NCBI GenBank assembly: GCA_030435675.1
Contig: CM059625.1
Span: 13,392,001 to 13,456,000 of the forward strand
DNA from: Steinernema hermaphroditum
Lineage: Eukaryota; Nematoda; Chromadorea; Rhabditida; Steinernematidae
Reading direction: 5' to 3'
DNA: 64,000 nt
The first letter of the stretch is position 1. Every line of letters begins with the position of its first letter. The notes below the pieces were generated by a model. It was not told where the DNA came from and searched no databases. It saw only the letters and a program-made list of their open reading frames with translations. The translations under genes were made by a program, and so were the position numbers. This document shows, piece by piece, positions 1-11,015 of the stretch.

Positions 1-331
1 ATCGATACAAACATATGAACAGAAACAAGACTCGCCAATCGTGAGACTACTGGTCAGCTTGTTGCGAGGTGACGAGACCACCCACATTGGTTTCGTGTTG
101 CCATGCCATGTAGTGGACATACAAATGCACAAAAGCAGAAACTGAATGGTTTCAAATAACATTCTTCTAGTTGTTTTCAATTCACATAAACGCAAGGGTC
201 CGCCAAGATTCACTGAGCAAACGACAGAATATCGAAAATTGATTGGAAAGCAGGTACGTTACCAGAGTTCGAATCACATATTCATGAAATGGCATTCTTC
301 GAAGGCTCTTTGAAAAAACTCATCAGTAATG

Positions 332-340
332 AGTGCTCAC
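332..340. repeat. Left copy of 9-bp target-site duplication
   Basis: AGTGCTCAC lies immediately outside the left terminal inverted repeat. The identical 9 bp follow the right repeat at 1045-1053. Confidence 0.8.
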
Positions 341-1044
341 GGTACTGGGACATTTGCGCCACCGACATTTGCGCCACAGACATTTGCGCCACCGACATTT
401 GCGCCACTTTTCTGGTCTCACCACGAATAGCCTTTTAACCCGAACTCTTTAAATTTTTAAGGCAGCGTAGAAATGTATGGGCCCGCCATTTCTCTTCTCT
501 AGAATTCTATCTATGAGTTTGAGTTTATCTTGTCGTATCACATTTTTAACGTTGAATTTCATGCTATTTGGTAATTGCGTTTTTCAAAAATTCTTGTAAC
601 AAGTGACCATTTAAAGCCCCGGTCATCAGCTGTAAATTGGTAAGCTAGTACAACTACTTGAATGTATTGTTCCTGCAAAACAATAGCTGCACTCTAGGTA
701 TACTAAAAATTCGTGATTTCCAAACGTATATGTATGTATGTATATGTATATTTAGCCTAAGCCGGAGCCCAAGCTAAGAAAATATGTTAGACCATTAGAC
801 AATCGCCTGCAACCTTAAATATCTAGGCATATTCTTAAGCCAAGCCTTGGTCTAGGACATAAGCAAAGGCAATATAAGGATCGCTTCGCTTGCTGGAATC
901 TCGATGACGTGCGCCTAGACATCAGAACTTAACATGTTTTTTGTATGCTCTCCGTTTGAAATTTAAAGGATTAAAGTTAAAAAGCTTTTCGTGGTGAGAC
1001 CAGAAAAGTGGCGCAAATGTCTGTGGCGCAAATGTCCAGGCACC
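341..1044. mobile_element. Non-autonomous TIR element (Mutator-like MITE)
   Basis: A 704-bp element bounded by inverted repeats. The left end reads GGTACTGGGACATTTGCG and the reverse complement of the right end reads GGTGCCTGGACATTTGCG. The arms continue inward through a 15-bp tandem unit (ACATTTGCGCCACCG; four copies from about 350 to 408 on the left, two from about 1008 to 1037 on the right) and then through a further matching stretch (TGGTCTCACCACGAA), so each arm is about 80-110 bp. It is flanked by the same 9 bp, AGTGCTCAC, at 332-340 and 1045-1053. No ORF for a transposase is present, and the interior is AT-rich with a TATG microsatellite near 727. A 9-bp target duplication is typical of Mutator-like elements; the superfamily is inferred from that alone. 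Confidence 0.8.
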
Positions 1045-1305
1045 AGTGCTCACTACCTCGGACCTTTCTGAGGTCATCATTTGTCCTGTGGGTACAGTAA
1101 CTTTTACATCTTTTTGATATCCTTTTCGGACACGTTGAGCATTTTATTCTGTGTTCATTTCAAATGTAATCAGAATCATCAACAAAAAACATACAATATT
1201 AGGCTCTTGCATCTAACTACAATAAATTAATTCGCTGGTGTGTTCACGGTCACGTATTTACATTCCTGTGAGATTCTTTTGGAAAGTGCTGAACCTGCGA
1301 TGCGT

Positions 1306-4300
1306 CTACAGGAGACGCCGTGTCCCTTCTTCGAGCGTGTCGGCCTTGGGAAGAAGCGCGGGACAGTAGTCGTTGACCAGGAAGACGTTGTCGATTCCGC
1401 AAGCGCCTTGGAATATTCCCAAGTTGATGCATTCGAAGATCACCTGGAAATAGAACTTTGCTTGTCGGCCTAATTTTGTTGGCTGACCTTTTTCGTTCCC
1501 TGCGGACAAGTAGCAGTGTGTTCGATCCATCGTCGCGTGCCTCTCTTTACTCCCTTGTCGGTCTCAAAGACGCAATTCTGCGTATTGTCACAACACACCC
1601 TTAGCTGCACATCCCTCGTCGCCTCCCAGGCTCTGAATCGCAGAGTTTCGGCTTCACCAGAGAGGATAGAAGCTGTTAGTGTGGCACGCTGTTTTGGCCG
1701 CACATAGGCAGCGGCGAAACGCTGGTTCGAGTGCGAGAACACCTGTGCTCTGGCGATTCCTGTGACTCGGTTGCGGTAGCGTCCGATCCAGTTGTACCAG
1801 CTGCGTCGGATGAAGTGGGTGGAGCGTGTCTTGCGAAGGTAGTGGGGACTCGTGGGACTGAGCTCATCTCGGCTGGACACCCAGCTGCAGAGCGATCCAT
1901 TCTCGAAGTCACAAGCGATCGCGTCGCACATCTCATTTTCATCGAATTGAGCGAAGGCTGAAATAGTTTGAGTTGAGGAACGCTTACTGGAAGAGCTGAC
2001 CCTCGAGATTCTCCATTTCGAGATCCGTTGAGGTTTCAGCTGTGGTCGACGTTTCAGGATCGACGTTTGGTACTTCAGTTACGGTCGATGTTTCAGGGTC
2101 GATGTTCGGGGTTGCAGTTGTAGTCGACGTTTGTGATTCCACCAATTCTCTCTGGAGATTGTTGACGAGTTCATCGACAGAAATTTCGGGGTCACGCGTG
2201 AGCTCCGAGACTTTAGTCATGGTCACTTTGATTGGCGCCTGACTGTCTACAATTGCTGCTGTGAATCTTTGTTTTTGGTTTCCCTTGCCTTTATCTTTTG
2301 AAATGCCCTCTGCAACCATTTGCGCTGGATCAATGAAGATTTTAGCATTCACTCCCTTCGTTTCGCCGTCGTGCATTTCGACTTCATTGGGCTTCTTATC
2401 GTCCTGTAGAGTTCATGCATTTGAACGGTATTTTATCGGAAACTAACCTCTTCTTTCGACGTAGACGAGTCGTGAACGGGCCAGGTACTTGGTGTCACCC
2501 TTTCCGGGAAGTAGGCTCTTCCGTCGATAACTATCGCCTTGGCCTTCGGAGCAGGTCTCCTTGGGATCTTGGCTTCTCCGTCTTTAGTTCTGACAGGATG
2601 CCGAATTTCTGCGCTTTTAATCGTTACTGGTTTATTGAGTTTTTCGTCATTCTTTAAGGTATGAGACGCTTCGCCGTCGTGCACCTCGAGCACTTCTATG
2701 GTGCCCGCGTGCTTGTTTCCGTTTATGTTCTTAGGAGTAATCTGTGGGGTCGGGGCCGACACTTCTGCAGTTCTCGTCTGATTCCTTCGGTATTCGCGAC
2801 TCAAAGCGGCGAGCTTTCTGAGCTGCTGCACGATGAGTGTTTTGTTTAGAACTGGCATGAACAGTGGTCCAAGCGATGATGATGGAGGTGCCGTGGTTGG
2901 TGGTACTGTGGGTTCTGTTGTCGTAGGTTGAGTCATGTCAATGTCTTCCACAAGATCTTCAATAGTCGTTTGCTCTGGCGTTGGATTTGCGGTCGGTTCC
3001 GGGATGATAACTTCCTCGCTGACATGTGTCTTGGAGGCTTTCACGATCGCAGAATGAGATGGTACAAATTCTTTCCTTTCAGTGTGCACGTGTCTGAGAA
3101 CGGCTTCCGCAGACTTCTCGACGACTGAGGCACCCTTTTCCCTCTTGATCTTGTTCAAGTACTCCACGCGAACTTGTTCGTATTTGGCTTTCACCTTGCG
3201 CAGCATGTCAGTGAGTTGGCGGAGATACTGCTTGGAGCTGGGATTTCCTCTGCTGATGATGTGCTCAGCATATGACTCATGGTTTCGATTCGTCTCACCA
3301 TCAGCTACTGTGTATTCGTCAGCCTGCAACAGACTTATCAGTGGCTAAATGCTAAACACAGGAATCTTTGATGTAATTTTGACGATTTAGATCAAATGAG
3401 CCCATGTGAAAGCGTACCTGGATGGTTCTCACTGTTTTCGCTTCCGAAGAGTCAGCGGTGGTGACCGGAACATGCGCTGAGATGCGTGACCTTCTAACGT
3501 CACCTTCGCCGTTGCTCGAACCGGTTTGATGTGGCGCCTCAGTGGTCATTTCGATAGTACTCAGTGTTGTCCGCTGTTGCGACTTTTTGTTGATAATTGG
3601 GATGCCCATGGCATGCACTTCCTGGGTCGGCAACAAGGCGTTGCTGATCAGCTTGGGCCTCAACAGCTTACGACCCTCCTTCTTCGAGCTCTTCCGTACA
3701 ATCATTTCCTGCAGGTTCTCCAGCAACTCCTCACGTGTACGGCTCTGAAATCACTCATGCAAATACTCATTTCGTGATCGGTTTTACTCTCACCTCGACA
3801 CCGTTGATGATCTCTGGATACTCGGCAGTATCGTTATTTGTGTATTTCTTAATGATCATCTTTAGTTGATGGTCGGAGAGGCGCTGGAGTGGAAGCCGAT
3901 AAGCTGTGTGTAGATCACGGCGTCGATAGGTTCCGTTGTCTGCGTCCAGCTCTTGAGCGGTACCGTTGCTCAGGATCTTTATGCCGTGTGCTCTGGGCCT
4001 TCTATGCGTCAAAACGACTATGGATCTGCCGGATGTGGTTCGCCGTGACCCTCCGGATTCCACGCGATCGGATATGTTCTCATTAGAGTCGCCAAAAGAA
4101 TTTGCGGCTGTAAGGATATGGATTAGCACGTTATTTGTAAATGGAGCGCGTGTCTATCGCCTCCTGATCTGTCGGGCAGCGCCCATATCCCCGTTTGGCT
4201 ATGTATGTTAGGATAACAAGCGAGCGCTTGAGGGGAACCTTATCTGATCTGAGACGGCGACAGAGTCGTTATTGTGACACTTACCGATGACATAATACAC

Positions 4301-4342
4301 CAAAAATAACGAAACCACAACGGTTGTCCCCAAAGCGCCCAT
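1306..4342 (-). CDS. Secreted MAM-domain protein, 7 exons
   Basis: Exons (minus strand): 4342-4285, 4107-3794, 3744-3418, 3323-2448, 2403-2001, 1957-1488, 1443-1306, giving about 861 residues. The start ATG directly follows a TTTCAG acceptor, the usual arrangement for a spliced-leader site. The N-terminus (MGALGTTVVVSLFLVYYVIA) is a signal peptide. Residues about 25-650 are low-complexity, rich in Thr, Glu, Pro and Lys, with repeated Thr-Glu-Pro runs near 2880-3000 and 1985-2150. The C-terminus is a MAM domain starting at CDFENGSLCSWVSS (about residue 668) and ending in ECINLGIFQGACGIDNVFL. The last intron is only 44 nt. Two introns need GTCAGC donors; at the fifth intron a better-looking GTAAGC donor 13 nt downstream would give a frameshift and stop. 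Likely an extracellular or cuticle-matrix adhesion protein; I do not recognise an orthologue. Confidence 0.75.
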
Positions 4343-4544
4343 CTGAAATGCAGATGAACGAATAATTTGGTGAGCTAAAATTCATACTATACAATGGCCT
4401 AAAGCTACACAATGGATAATGAACGGAATGAATACATCTATTGCAACAACTTAGACTCGTCGATGCGAACAATGCTTTGGTAATACAGACTCGCGAGTGG
4501 AAGGAGTGCGGAAGGACCAGACTGCCGAGCGCAGAAAGACTCAA

Positions 4545-4778
4545 TTAGAAGTGCCTCGCCCGGACGCCTGTGGATGAATCGGATGAAATTGAAAGTGACC
4601 GTGAATGGAGGGCTCGCCCCGGAGCGCTGTTGTGCGAACCGATCCCGATCGCGTTTAACGTTGTCGTGGAATAAGATATATCCTCGGGAGCAGGAAACCT
4701 CCGCGCGGCGGGGGCGGATCGCAAGCAACATGTAATAATTAACAGCAGAGCCGTTTTTTCAACGGCAACGGGTTTCAT
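4545..4778 (-). CDS. Possible small secreted peptide (77 aa)
   Basis: A single-exon ORF beginning MKPVAVEKTALLLIITCC, which looks like a signal peptide, followed by an Arg-Arg pair after SAPAA and a Ser/Thr-rich remainder with no cysteines after the leader. The ATG lies 3 nt after a CTCTTAG acceptor-like sequence. It is on the same strand as the MAM gene, whose trans-splice acceptor (4343) is about 200 nt beyond this ORF's stop. There is no homologue I recognise, and an ORF of this length can occur by chance. Confidence 0.28.
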   Translation of the reverse strand: MKPVAVEKTALLLIITCCLRSAPAARRFPAPEDISYSTTTLNAIGIGSHNSAPGRALHSRSLSISSDSSTGVRARHF

Positions 4779-4859
4779 GCGCTAAGAGATTAATATTTTC
4801 TTTGTCTCTCTCTTCACAGAATGTTACGAAAATAATTGAAACTCATACCATCTTAATGA

Positions 4860-7330
4860 CCATTTCGTAAATCGACAAAAAAACTTCCCGCCAAACGGAA
4901 AGTGGAAACGTTAAAAGTGCGGATCGCCGAACAATAGATTTGCTAACGAGATCGGCGTCAGGAAGAACAGGTTGAGGGGTCGAGAAAGTACAAGTAATGG
5001 ACATCCGTCTCAGGAAAAAAAGTAGTTCTTCGTCACGTACCTGAAGTGTAAAAGAGAAGAAAGGGCCTCACAGTGCCCCATTTGGGTTGCAAAAAGACCT
5101 GGCCATCGATATACCAAAGAGAAAAACATAAGCCAGTTGTCAACTTACTGGTAACGTTAAACGTTACGGTCATTTTTTAACGTTTTCTTGGGTGTGGTTA
5201 TTGTTAAATGTGTGGTTTACCCGTACCTCATCATGATCACTAATGTTGTAGAGTGCCTTTTTTCTTGTATTGAGTACTTTGCTTCGAGAAGACCAAAAAT
5301 AAGGATTTTACTCTTCGAACACTTTGTATATTAAATGACAAATTATGTCTTCGTTCTATATCGCAATTGCATTGATCTTGATCCTCTTTCCTGCCAGTAG
5401 TAGTTCAACTACTCCTTGCGATTTCTCCGAATCATGAAACATTCCATTGATGTTTATATCGCTGGTTCCAAACTACCCTGAATGTGTCGCAAGGACCGTT
5501 CAATCCGCATTTCACTTAGGTACTGTAGGTATGCTGAAAATAAACTGAAAATTCTCACCCGATGTTCCCACTGTTTTCGGACATTGGTTTGTTTGTTTAC
5601 TCTATAAACCTCTACCGTTCGATCTAAACAATAGCTATTTTTGTAAATGCTACCGAATAAGGAATGCATTTCCCGGAACACCTTGCTTGGTGTATAGATG
5701 TCCGTATTATCAGTTTGTACTTTTTTCTCTCCATTTGGCAATTTTTGTCTCATTTTGATCTTTGTGTAAGCGTTCACTGCCGTCCAGATAGGCTTATCAG
5801 AGCGAGTGTCTTCGCCCACAATGTCTTATGGCGGTGAACTCTCAAATGCTTGTTGGCCTCAATGTTTCCTGCTCAACAAGAACGTCTTAATCCAGCGATA
5901 AGCACGCGCTAATCTATTGCAGTGATCTGCGCGACTATTATCCGCCGCGATTGCCAACAAATGGAACACCAAATCGCGTGCTTCGGTTCTCGAACCGTCG
6001 GAGTGCGAATAATTAGGAACAGAGACTCAGTGTTAGCAGGACCTGCAGGGGTTTGGCGAGCGATTCGCTTATCAATAACGCCGGCAAGTGCGTTAACTCG
6101 TTGTTGTTTTTACGGTTTCGGCAGTTACTTCCAAAATTGTAGTGAACCAAGCGATCCGCTAAATGAGTTGTTCTGTGCCATTTTCTTTCGGTCTGTTGCC
6201 ATCAGACCGCCAACAATGCCATCATCACTCGCGAGGCCTTTTTTGTATTACCCTCCCAATCATCGGTAAATCTTGAAATGTCGACTGTTAGACAAGTAGG
6301 GAACCGGATTCATCTGGAAGATCGCGGTCTGGCGCGGAATCGAGAACGAAACCAGTTACCAGCGTGACCCCGTGCCCTGTTATCACTCAACCCTTTGTCC
6401 ACTGTCACGATGGCCGTCGCGAATGCTCGTTTGGCCGATCGCAGCCACAAAGAAACAGCCGCATCTGCACAAAACCGGCGATTCAAACATTTTTTCGCGC
6501 CAAGCGATAATCACCGCGAAAGGTCACCGAGATTTTAACAAACATTGCGGATATCATTAGGGTTTGATGGGTTATGACTCATAATCTATGATGTAGCGTC
6601 ACTGCCCTGCAGAAAAAACAGTTCACATCATATTGCGAGTGAGCGTGACTTTTCGAATATTGGTTGAGCCCATGTGTTCTCCATATCATCATCATCGCTT
6701 AACTCTTAACTTGCTGAACTACAGAGGAGGAATACCAAATGTCGCACTTTTCACTATTCCTCAGAAAATGCCGATTTATGATCCTTGCGATGCACGTAGT
6801 CCAGGACAAACGAATCTTTTAAAAAGCAAAGTCATTTTTCGAGTCGTTATTCACATGGTTCAGCGCTCCATTCGTGTGACTTTCGGGTGCGAGATGCCCA
6901 AGTTTGGGTTATCGGCGGAGGCCAACTCATTTTGTCTCCTTTGATAACATTTTTATATTCACTCATTTTTTTGCTCATTTTTAGTCTTCCGGGAAGAAAC
7001 ACAAAAGTCATTTATGAAAAGTAAAATGCAATGAGCTTCACTTTTTGGCCGAACAGTGTATTCGTTGCGCTTATTTTTAGTTAGGGATGTTCTGAAGTGA
7101 GCCGCACTGACATCGTAAGCCAGCTTCAGAACATCCCTTAGCGCACAAAAACACGTTGTTGAGCGTTCAATCAGCAAATATCATTTCTTGCTGCCCTCAG
7201 GTGAAACCGCGATAACTCACTTAAAATTATGGGTCGTTCATTGTCCTTTAATTTCATGTTTCTCCAGTGTCGTGAGTGTTTATATCTAAATCTACTAAAC
7301 CAAGAAATGAGCATGCAGCGGTCTGTTTTT
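4860..7330. other. Intergenic region
   Basis: About 2.5 kb upstream of two divergently arranged genes. I see no convincing exon. It holds a palindrome around TAACGTTAAACGTTA near 5151 and the hairpin at 7083-7138. Short ORFs here lack splice context and composition typical of the neighbouring genes. Confidence 0.5.
7083..7138. repeat. Perfect 15-bp hairpin, 26-nt loop
   Basis: AGGGATGTTCTGAAG at 7083-7097 is followed by its exact reverse complement at 7124-7138. One further flanking base pair is weak. It lies about 200 bp upstream of the SLC46-like gene. It could be a small transposon remnant or a transcribed stem-loop. Confidence 0.6.
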
Positions 7331-7352
7331 GCAGATCGTCGAGAGCGTCAAC

Positions 7353-9615
7353 ATGAACTTCTTCAAGTTCTTGTTTGACAATGTGGGCATGGAGCCGGCG
7401 CTCTTTCTCTATATGCTTTCGACGTTTCTCAAGTATCCGGTCTTCCAATCTCTGCTGTACGAGAAGTCGTGCTTCGAACGCTATGTAAGTGTATAGAAAA
7501 CGTCATGAAACCAGGTTGAAATGCATATATTCTCCCGGCTAATAAGTCGTGAAACTAGGGTTAGCCATTGAGAGGATAAAATGTTTTGTGCAACAATCTG
7601 CAGAAAAGAAAGAAACTACGGTATACAGTATTTGTTTCTATTTGTAGACCGACGTGGATTGCACAAACGTTAGCGTCGTGTTCGCTGACATCAACCTTCA
7701 AGCCGATGCGAATTACATGTACCTGCTGTCGTCCGTCTGTCTTACAGTTCCTTCTATAATCATTGCCTTGGTTCTGGGCTCAGGTAAATTAATCAAAGCA
7801 AGCACCAAAGCTATTGTATATTGTATTGCCTTCATGCGCATGTACCGCTCGCATTTCATGACTTACAATAGCCAGTTAAACGTTTTTCAGTGAGCGACGT
7901 GTGGAGTGCAAAAATGCCGATGCTCATTCCGTTCGTCGGACTCATTTTCTGTGACATCAACTACATAGTGCAATGTACGTACATGGAAAATAACATAAAC
8001 TGGCTCCTGCTCAGTGATATCATATTTGGCGTGACAGGAGGATTCACTGCAATAATCGGTACGTATGTTCGTAAAAGTTATAGCTGATGAATACATTAAA
8101 GGCACTATTTTCTCATACAGCACGAAGACGACATTGGCCGAATTCCGCAGTGAGCGGATGTCGGCATTGGAAGGCTCGATAGGCTTGGGCGGAACGATAG
8201 GCTATGCAATTTCGGGATCGCTTAGAGAGTGATACCGTATACGTTCATTTGCCGCTGAAGAATTTCGTTTAGACTGGTTGGATATGCGAACATTTTTTTA
8301 ATTCAAGCATTCCTTCATGCGATCGGGTTTGCCTATATCCTCTACTTTGCGAGGGATGTAGTTGCGTGCCCGAATCATCAGGAAAACGAGGAGAGCACTG
8401 TCGGTAAGTGTAACGTCAATCTATTAAAGATCAACAAACAAATATAATAAATTAGAGCAGCAAATAAAACAAATAATACAAAGTTACCGTATAATTGATA
8501 CACAATTTGCTGGATTAAGTATCAAACCTCTTTTTGTCAGTATCAATTATGATGCATAACTACGAAAAAAAAATGAAGTCATGGGTACGTTTAGAGTTCG
8601 AAGAGCCTACAGTAACGAGAAAAATCAAAGACTCTCTACGAGAAACCCTCACCGGTATATATGATATGTTCAAGAAGGTGGACAGTAGGAAGCTAAAATT
8701 GGCGCTCGCTTTGACGCTCATCGCTTTGGGAATCGAACTGTTCGTTTTTAGCGGTGAGTTACTCCAAGGAATATGTGAAATAAAACAGAAAATATTAGGG
8801 ATTGCTGACATTCAGTTCTCATACTTCCGCTATGCTTTGTCCTGGGGCGATAAGCAGTTTGGATGGTTCAGTGGCCTCGGCTACGGATGCAACACCCTCA
8901 TGGTGAGTGACGTCATTTAGCCTGAGAGTCATTTAATCTAAATGTTGTTAGGTGTTCGTGTTTTATCCCCTTTTACACTACAAAATGAGAATAACGGACA
9001 CAGTGCTCACGATGGCAGGCATTATCTCAAAAATTATCTACTGTACCTTACTTTCGTTCGTGTTCTCTGATTGGATGGCCTACACTGTTGTCGTTATCTT
9101 CTCTTTAAACCGCTTCGTATCGACCGGAATGCGAGCGATATGCGCAGATGTGGTCCAATATAGAGACCAGGGTAAGTTCGTCACTTCCCGAGCGAGAGTG
9201 CAAAAACAATTTAGGCAAGCTCTTTTCCCTTATCGCCCTCATTGAAGGTGTGACAAATTTACTGGCTTCACTGCTGTTCAACTCCATTTACCCAAAGACC
9301 CTGCACTTCTTTTCCGGAACAATGTTCCTCGCAGTAGCGGTAGTACTCCTAATTCCATTTGCATTGCTAAGGTAAGGAAAAAAGAGCAAACGATAGAATC
9401 GGTGAAATTATGGGAGACTTATTTCTGCCATTCAGCTTACTCGATCAAAATTTTTCAAAGCTGTTAGCGAGAAGGCGTTTCTCACTGTTGCACACAAAGT
9501 TGTCAAAACCATTTGATCTTGTAGGTAACTAGGCAAAATCTCTGTCAAGGCGTTTATGTTTTTCTTCAGCTTCCTACGGCGCTACCGGCAACACGACGAA
9601 ACAAATGAAAGCTAA
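7353..9615 (+). CDS. SLC46-type MFS solute transporter, 9 exons
   Basis: Exons: 7353-7484, 7648-7783, 7891-8062, 8121-8228, 8273-8403, 8541-8902, 8952-9171, 9215-9371, 9570-9615, giving 487 residues in one frame. The N-terminal segment MEPALFLYMLSTFLKYPVFQ followed by a short extracellular loop with Cys and an N-glycosylation site (NVS) is characteristic of the SLC46/proton-coupled folate transporter group of the major facilitator superfamily; about 12 hydrophobic segments follow. FRSERMSALEGSIGLGGTIG matches the loop and helix 5 region of the family. The product is a multipass membrane transporter; the substrate cannot be inferred. A TTTTTGCAG acceptor at 7334 just upstream of the ATG is a likely trans-splice or 5'UTR splice site. 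Exon 6 contains a 62-nt intron-like stretch (8755-8816) whose removal would break the frame, so it is kept. Confidence 0.85.
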
Positions 9616-11000
9616 CGAAGAATTCCTGGGAAACGCCGGTCCTATCATGACGGCGGGCTTGATTGCATAATTTGACAGTTAAAGTGAACACTTATTAAAC
9701 ATAAATGCCAAAGTTCCTCCGAGAATAGGAAATGAGCATGTTCAGCTTGTTTAGTGGTTATGCAGATTTACTAAAAAAGGAATTGCTCAGCAGAGTCTGG
9801 CGAATCGAATGAGTCCTAAATTAAATACACTCATTGTATTGCGATTCCGCGGAGATTATGCCGAAACGTCAAAAAAATACGTCAACCCGAACTTGCTCGC
9901 GACAACCCGGGTGTTGTCGGTCTAATTTTCCGCGGTAAAACAATGATCGTTCGTCCCGAGTGACGAAGGATCAAGGCACAAGTGCCACGCAACAATACAT
10001 CGTTCGCCCACAGATAAAACACAAGACGGTGTTCAGTTAACCGTTTACCGTCGCTCAACACGATAACAAGACCTTCTGCATACACAGAATCACAACGGCC
10101 CTTGTTCGTCACAGCCTTCAGCTTCGCGCCTCTTGTCGCGGCGACCAGCTCCAATCTTCGCTTGCTCACGCACAAGGCACAAGTGCTTCGCGTTCCGGTT
10201 CGAGCTCAGCGGCTTCCGGTTCGAGCTCCACAGCTTCCGGTTCCAGCACAACAACGTCGCGTTCAATCCGTTTGCAGCTTCTCCGCGCCGCTACGGTAGA
10301 TGTTTTCGAATATGCTGCGCTTGAGGCATATCGCGGCGGGACCCAGCGCGCTCCATGAAGATCCGATGAGGCTCACTTCTTCAGGCATCCTCGCTTGGGC
10401 AACAGAGAGAAAACAAGGGACGCGACCCCGTGCCGCGACAAAGAACGAAGGCCTATTTTTCTTCCTCTGCACACGTTTCGTTCACCTTTTCAGCATAAAC
10501 ATGCGATGAAGTCTTCTAAACAAGCAGTCATTGTGCGGTGATAGTCACCGTCTTGAGCTCATCCTGAAACAAACATGTTACCGGAAGACATTCAGCTGGC
10601 TTAGGCGACAAGGGCACGACGCGCGAAATCAATGAATAAGATGAACAGGACACGTGTGAAGCAACAAAAGTGCGAAAACCACCGTAAGCATAAGTTCGGA
10701 AAAACAAAACGTGCGATTGCGAGTTCCGTTATCATCTCCGTGAAATCGCAGCAGAATGACTCGCCACACTCTGCTGAGCAATTCCTTCTTTATGAAATCT
10801 GCATCGCACGAGCACAAAACCAAACCAGCGTTCCTATGCGTTCATCGGTTCAACCCCTGCTCCACGACAATCGGTTACTGTGCAGAAAAACCGTTCTGCA
10901 GATTTCAAAGAGAGAAAACAACAACAATCGTTGAGAGCATATCAAATCAATTCATGCACGCTCTCCACAGTTAGTCTCGAACAGGATCCGATCTGCCATC
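9616..11000. other. Intergenic region
   Basis: No supported gene. At about 10193-10245 there are three imperfect copies of a 15-21-bp unit containing TTCCGGTTCGAGCTC. Overlapping ORFs on both strands look like chance readings of GC-rich sequence. Confidence 0.45.
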
Positions 11001-11015
11001 CGGGGGATGCCGTTC

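Noticed and set aside
5922..6560. Two plus-strand ORFs of 116 and 63 codons
   Set aside because: No start context, no splice partners, no domain-like sequence; consistent with chance ORFs.
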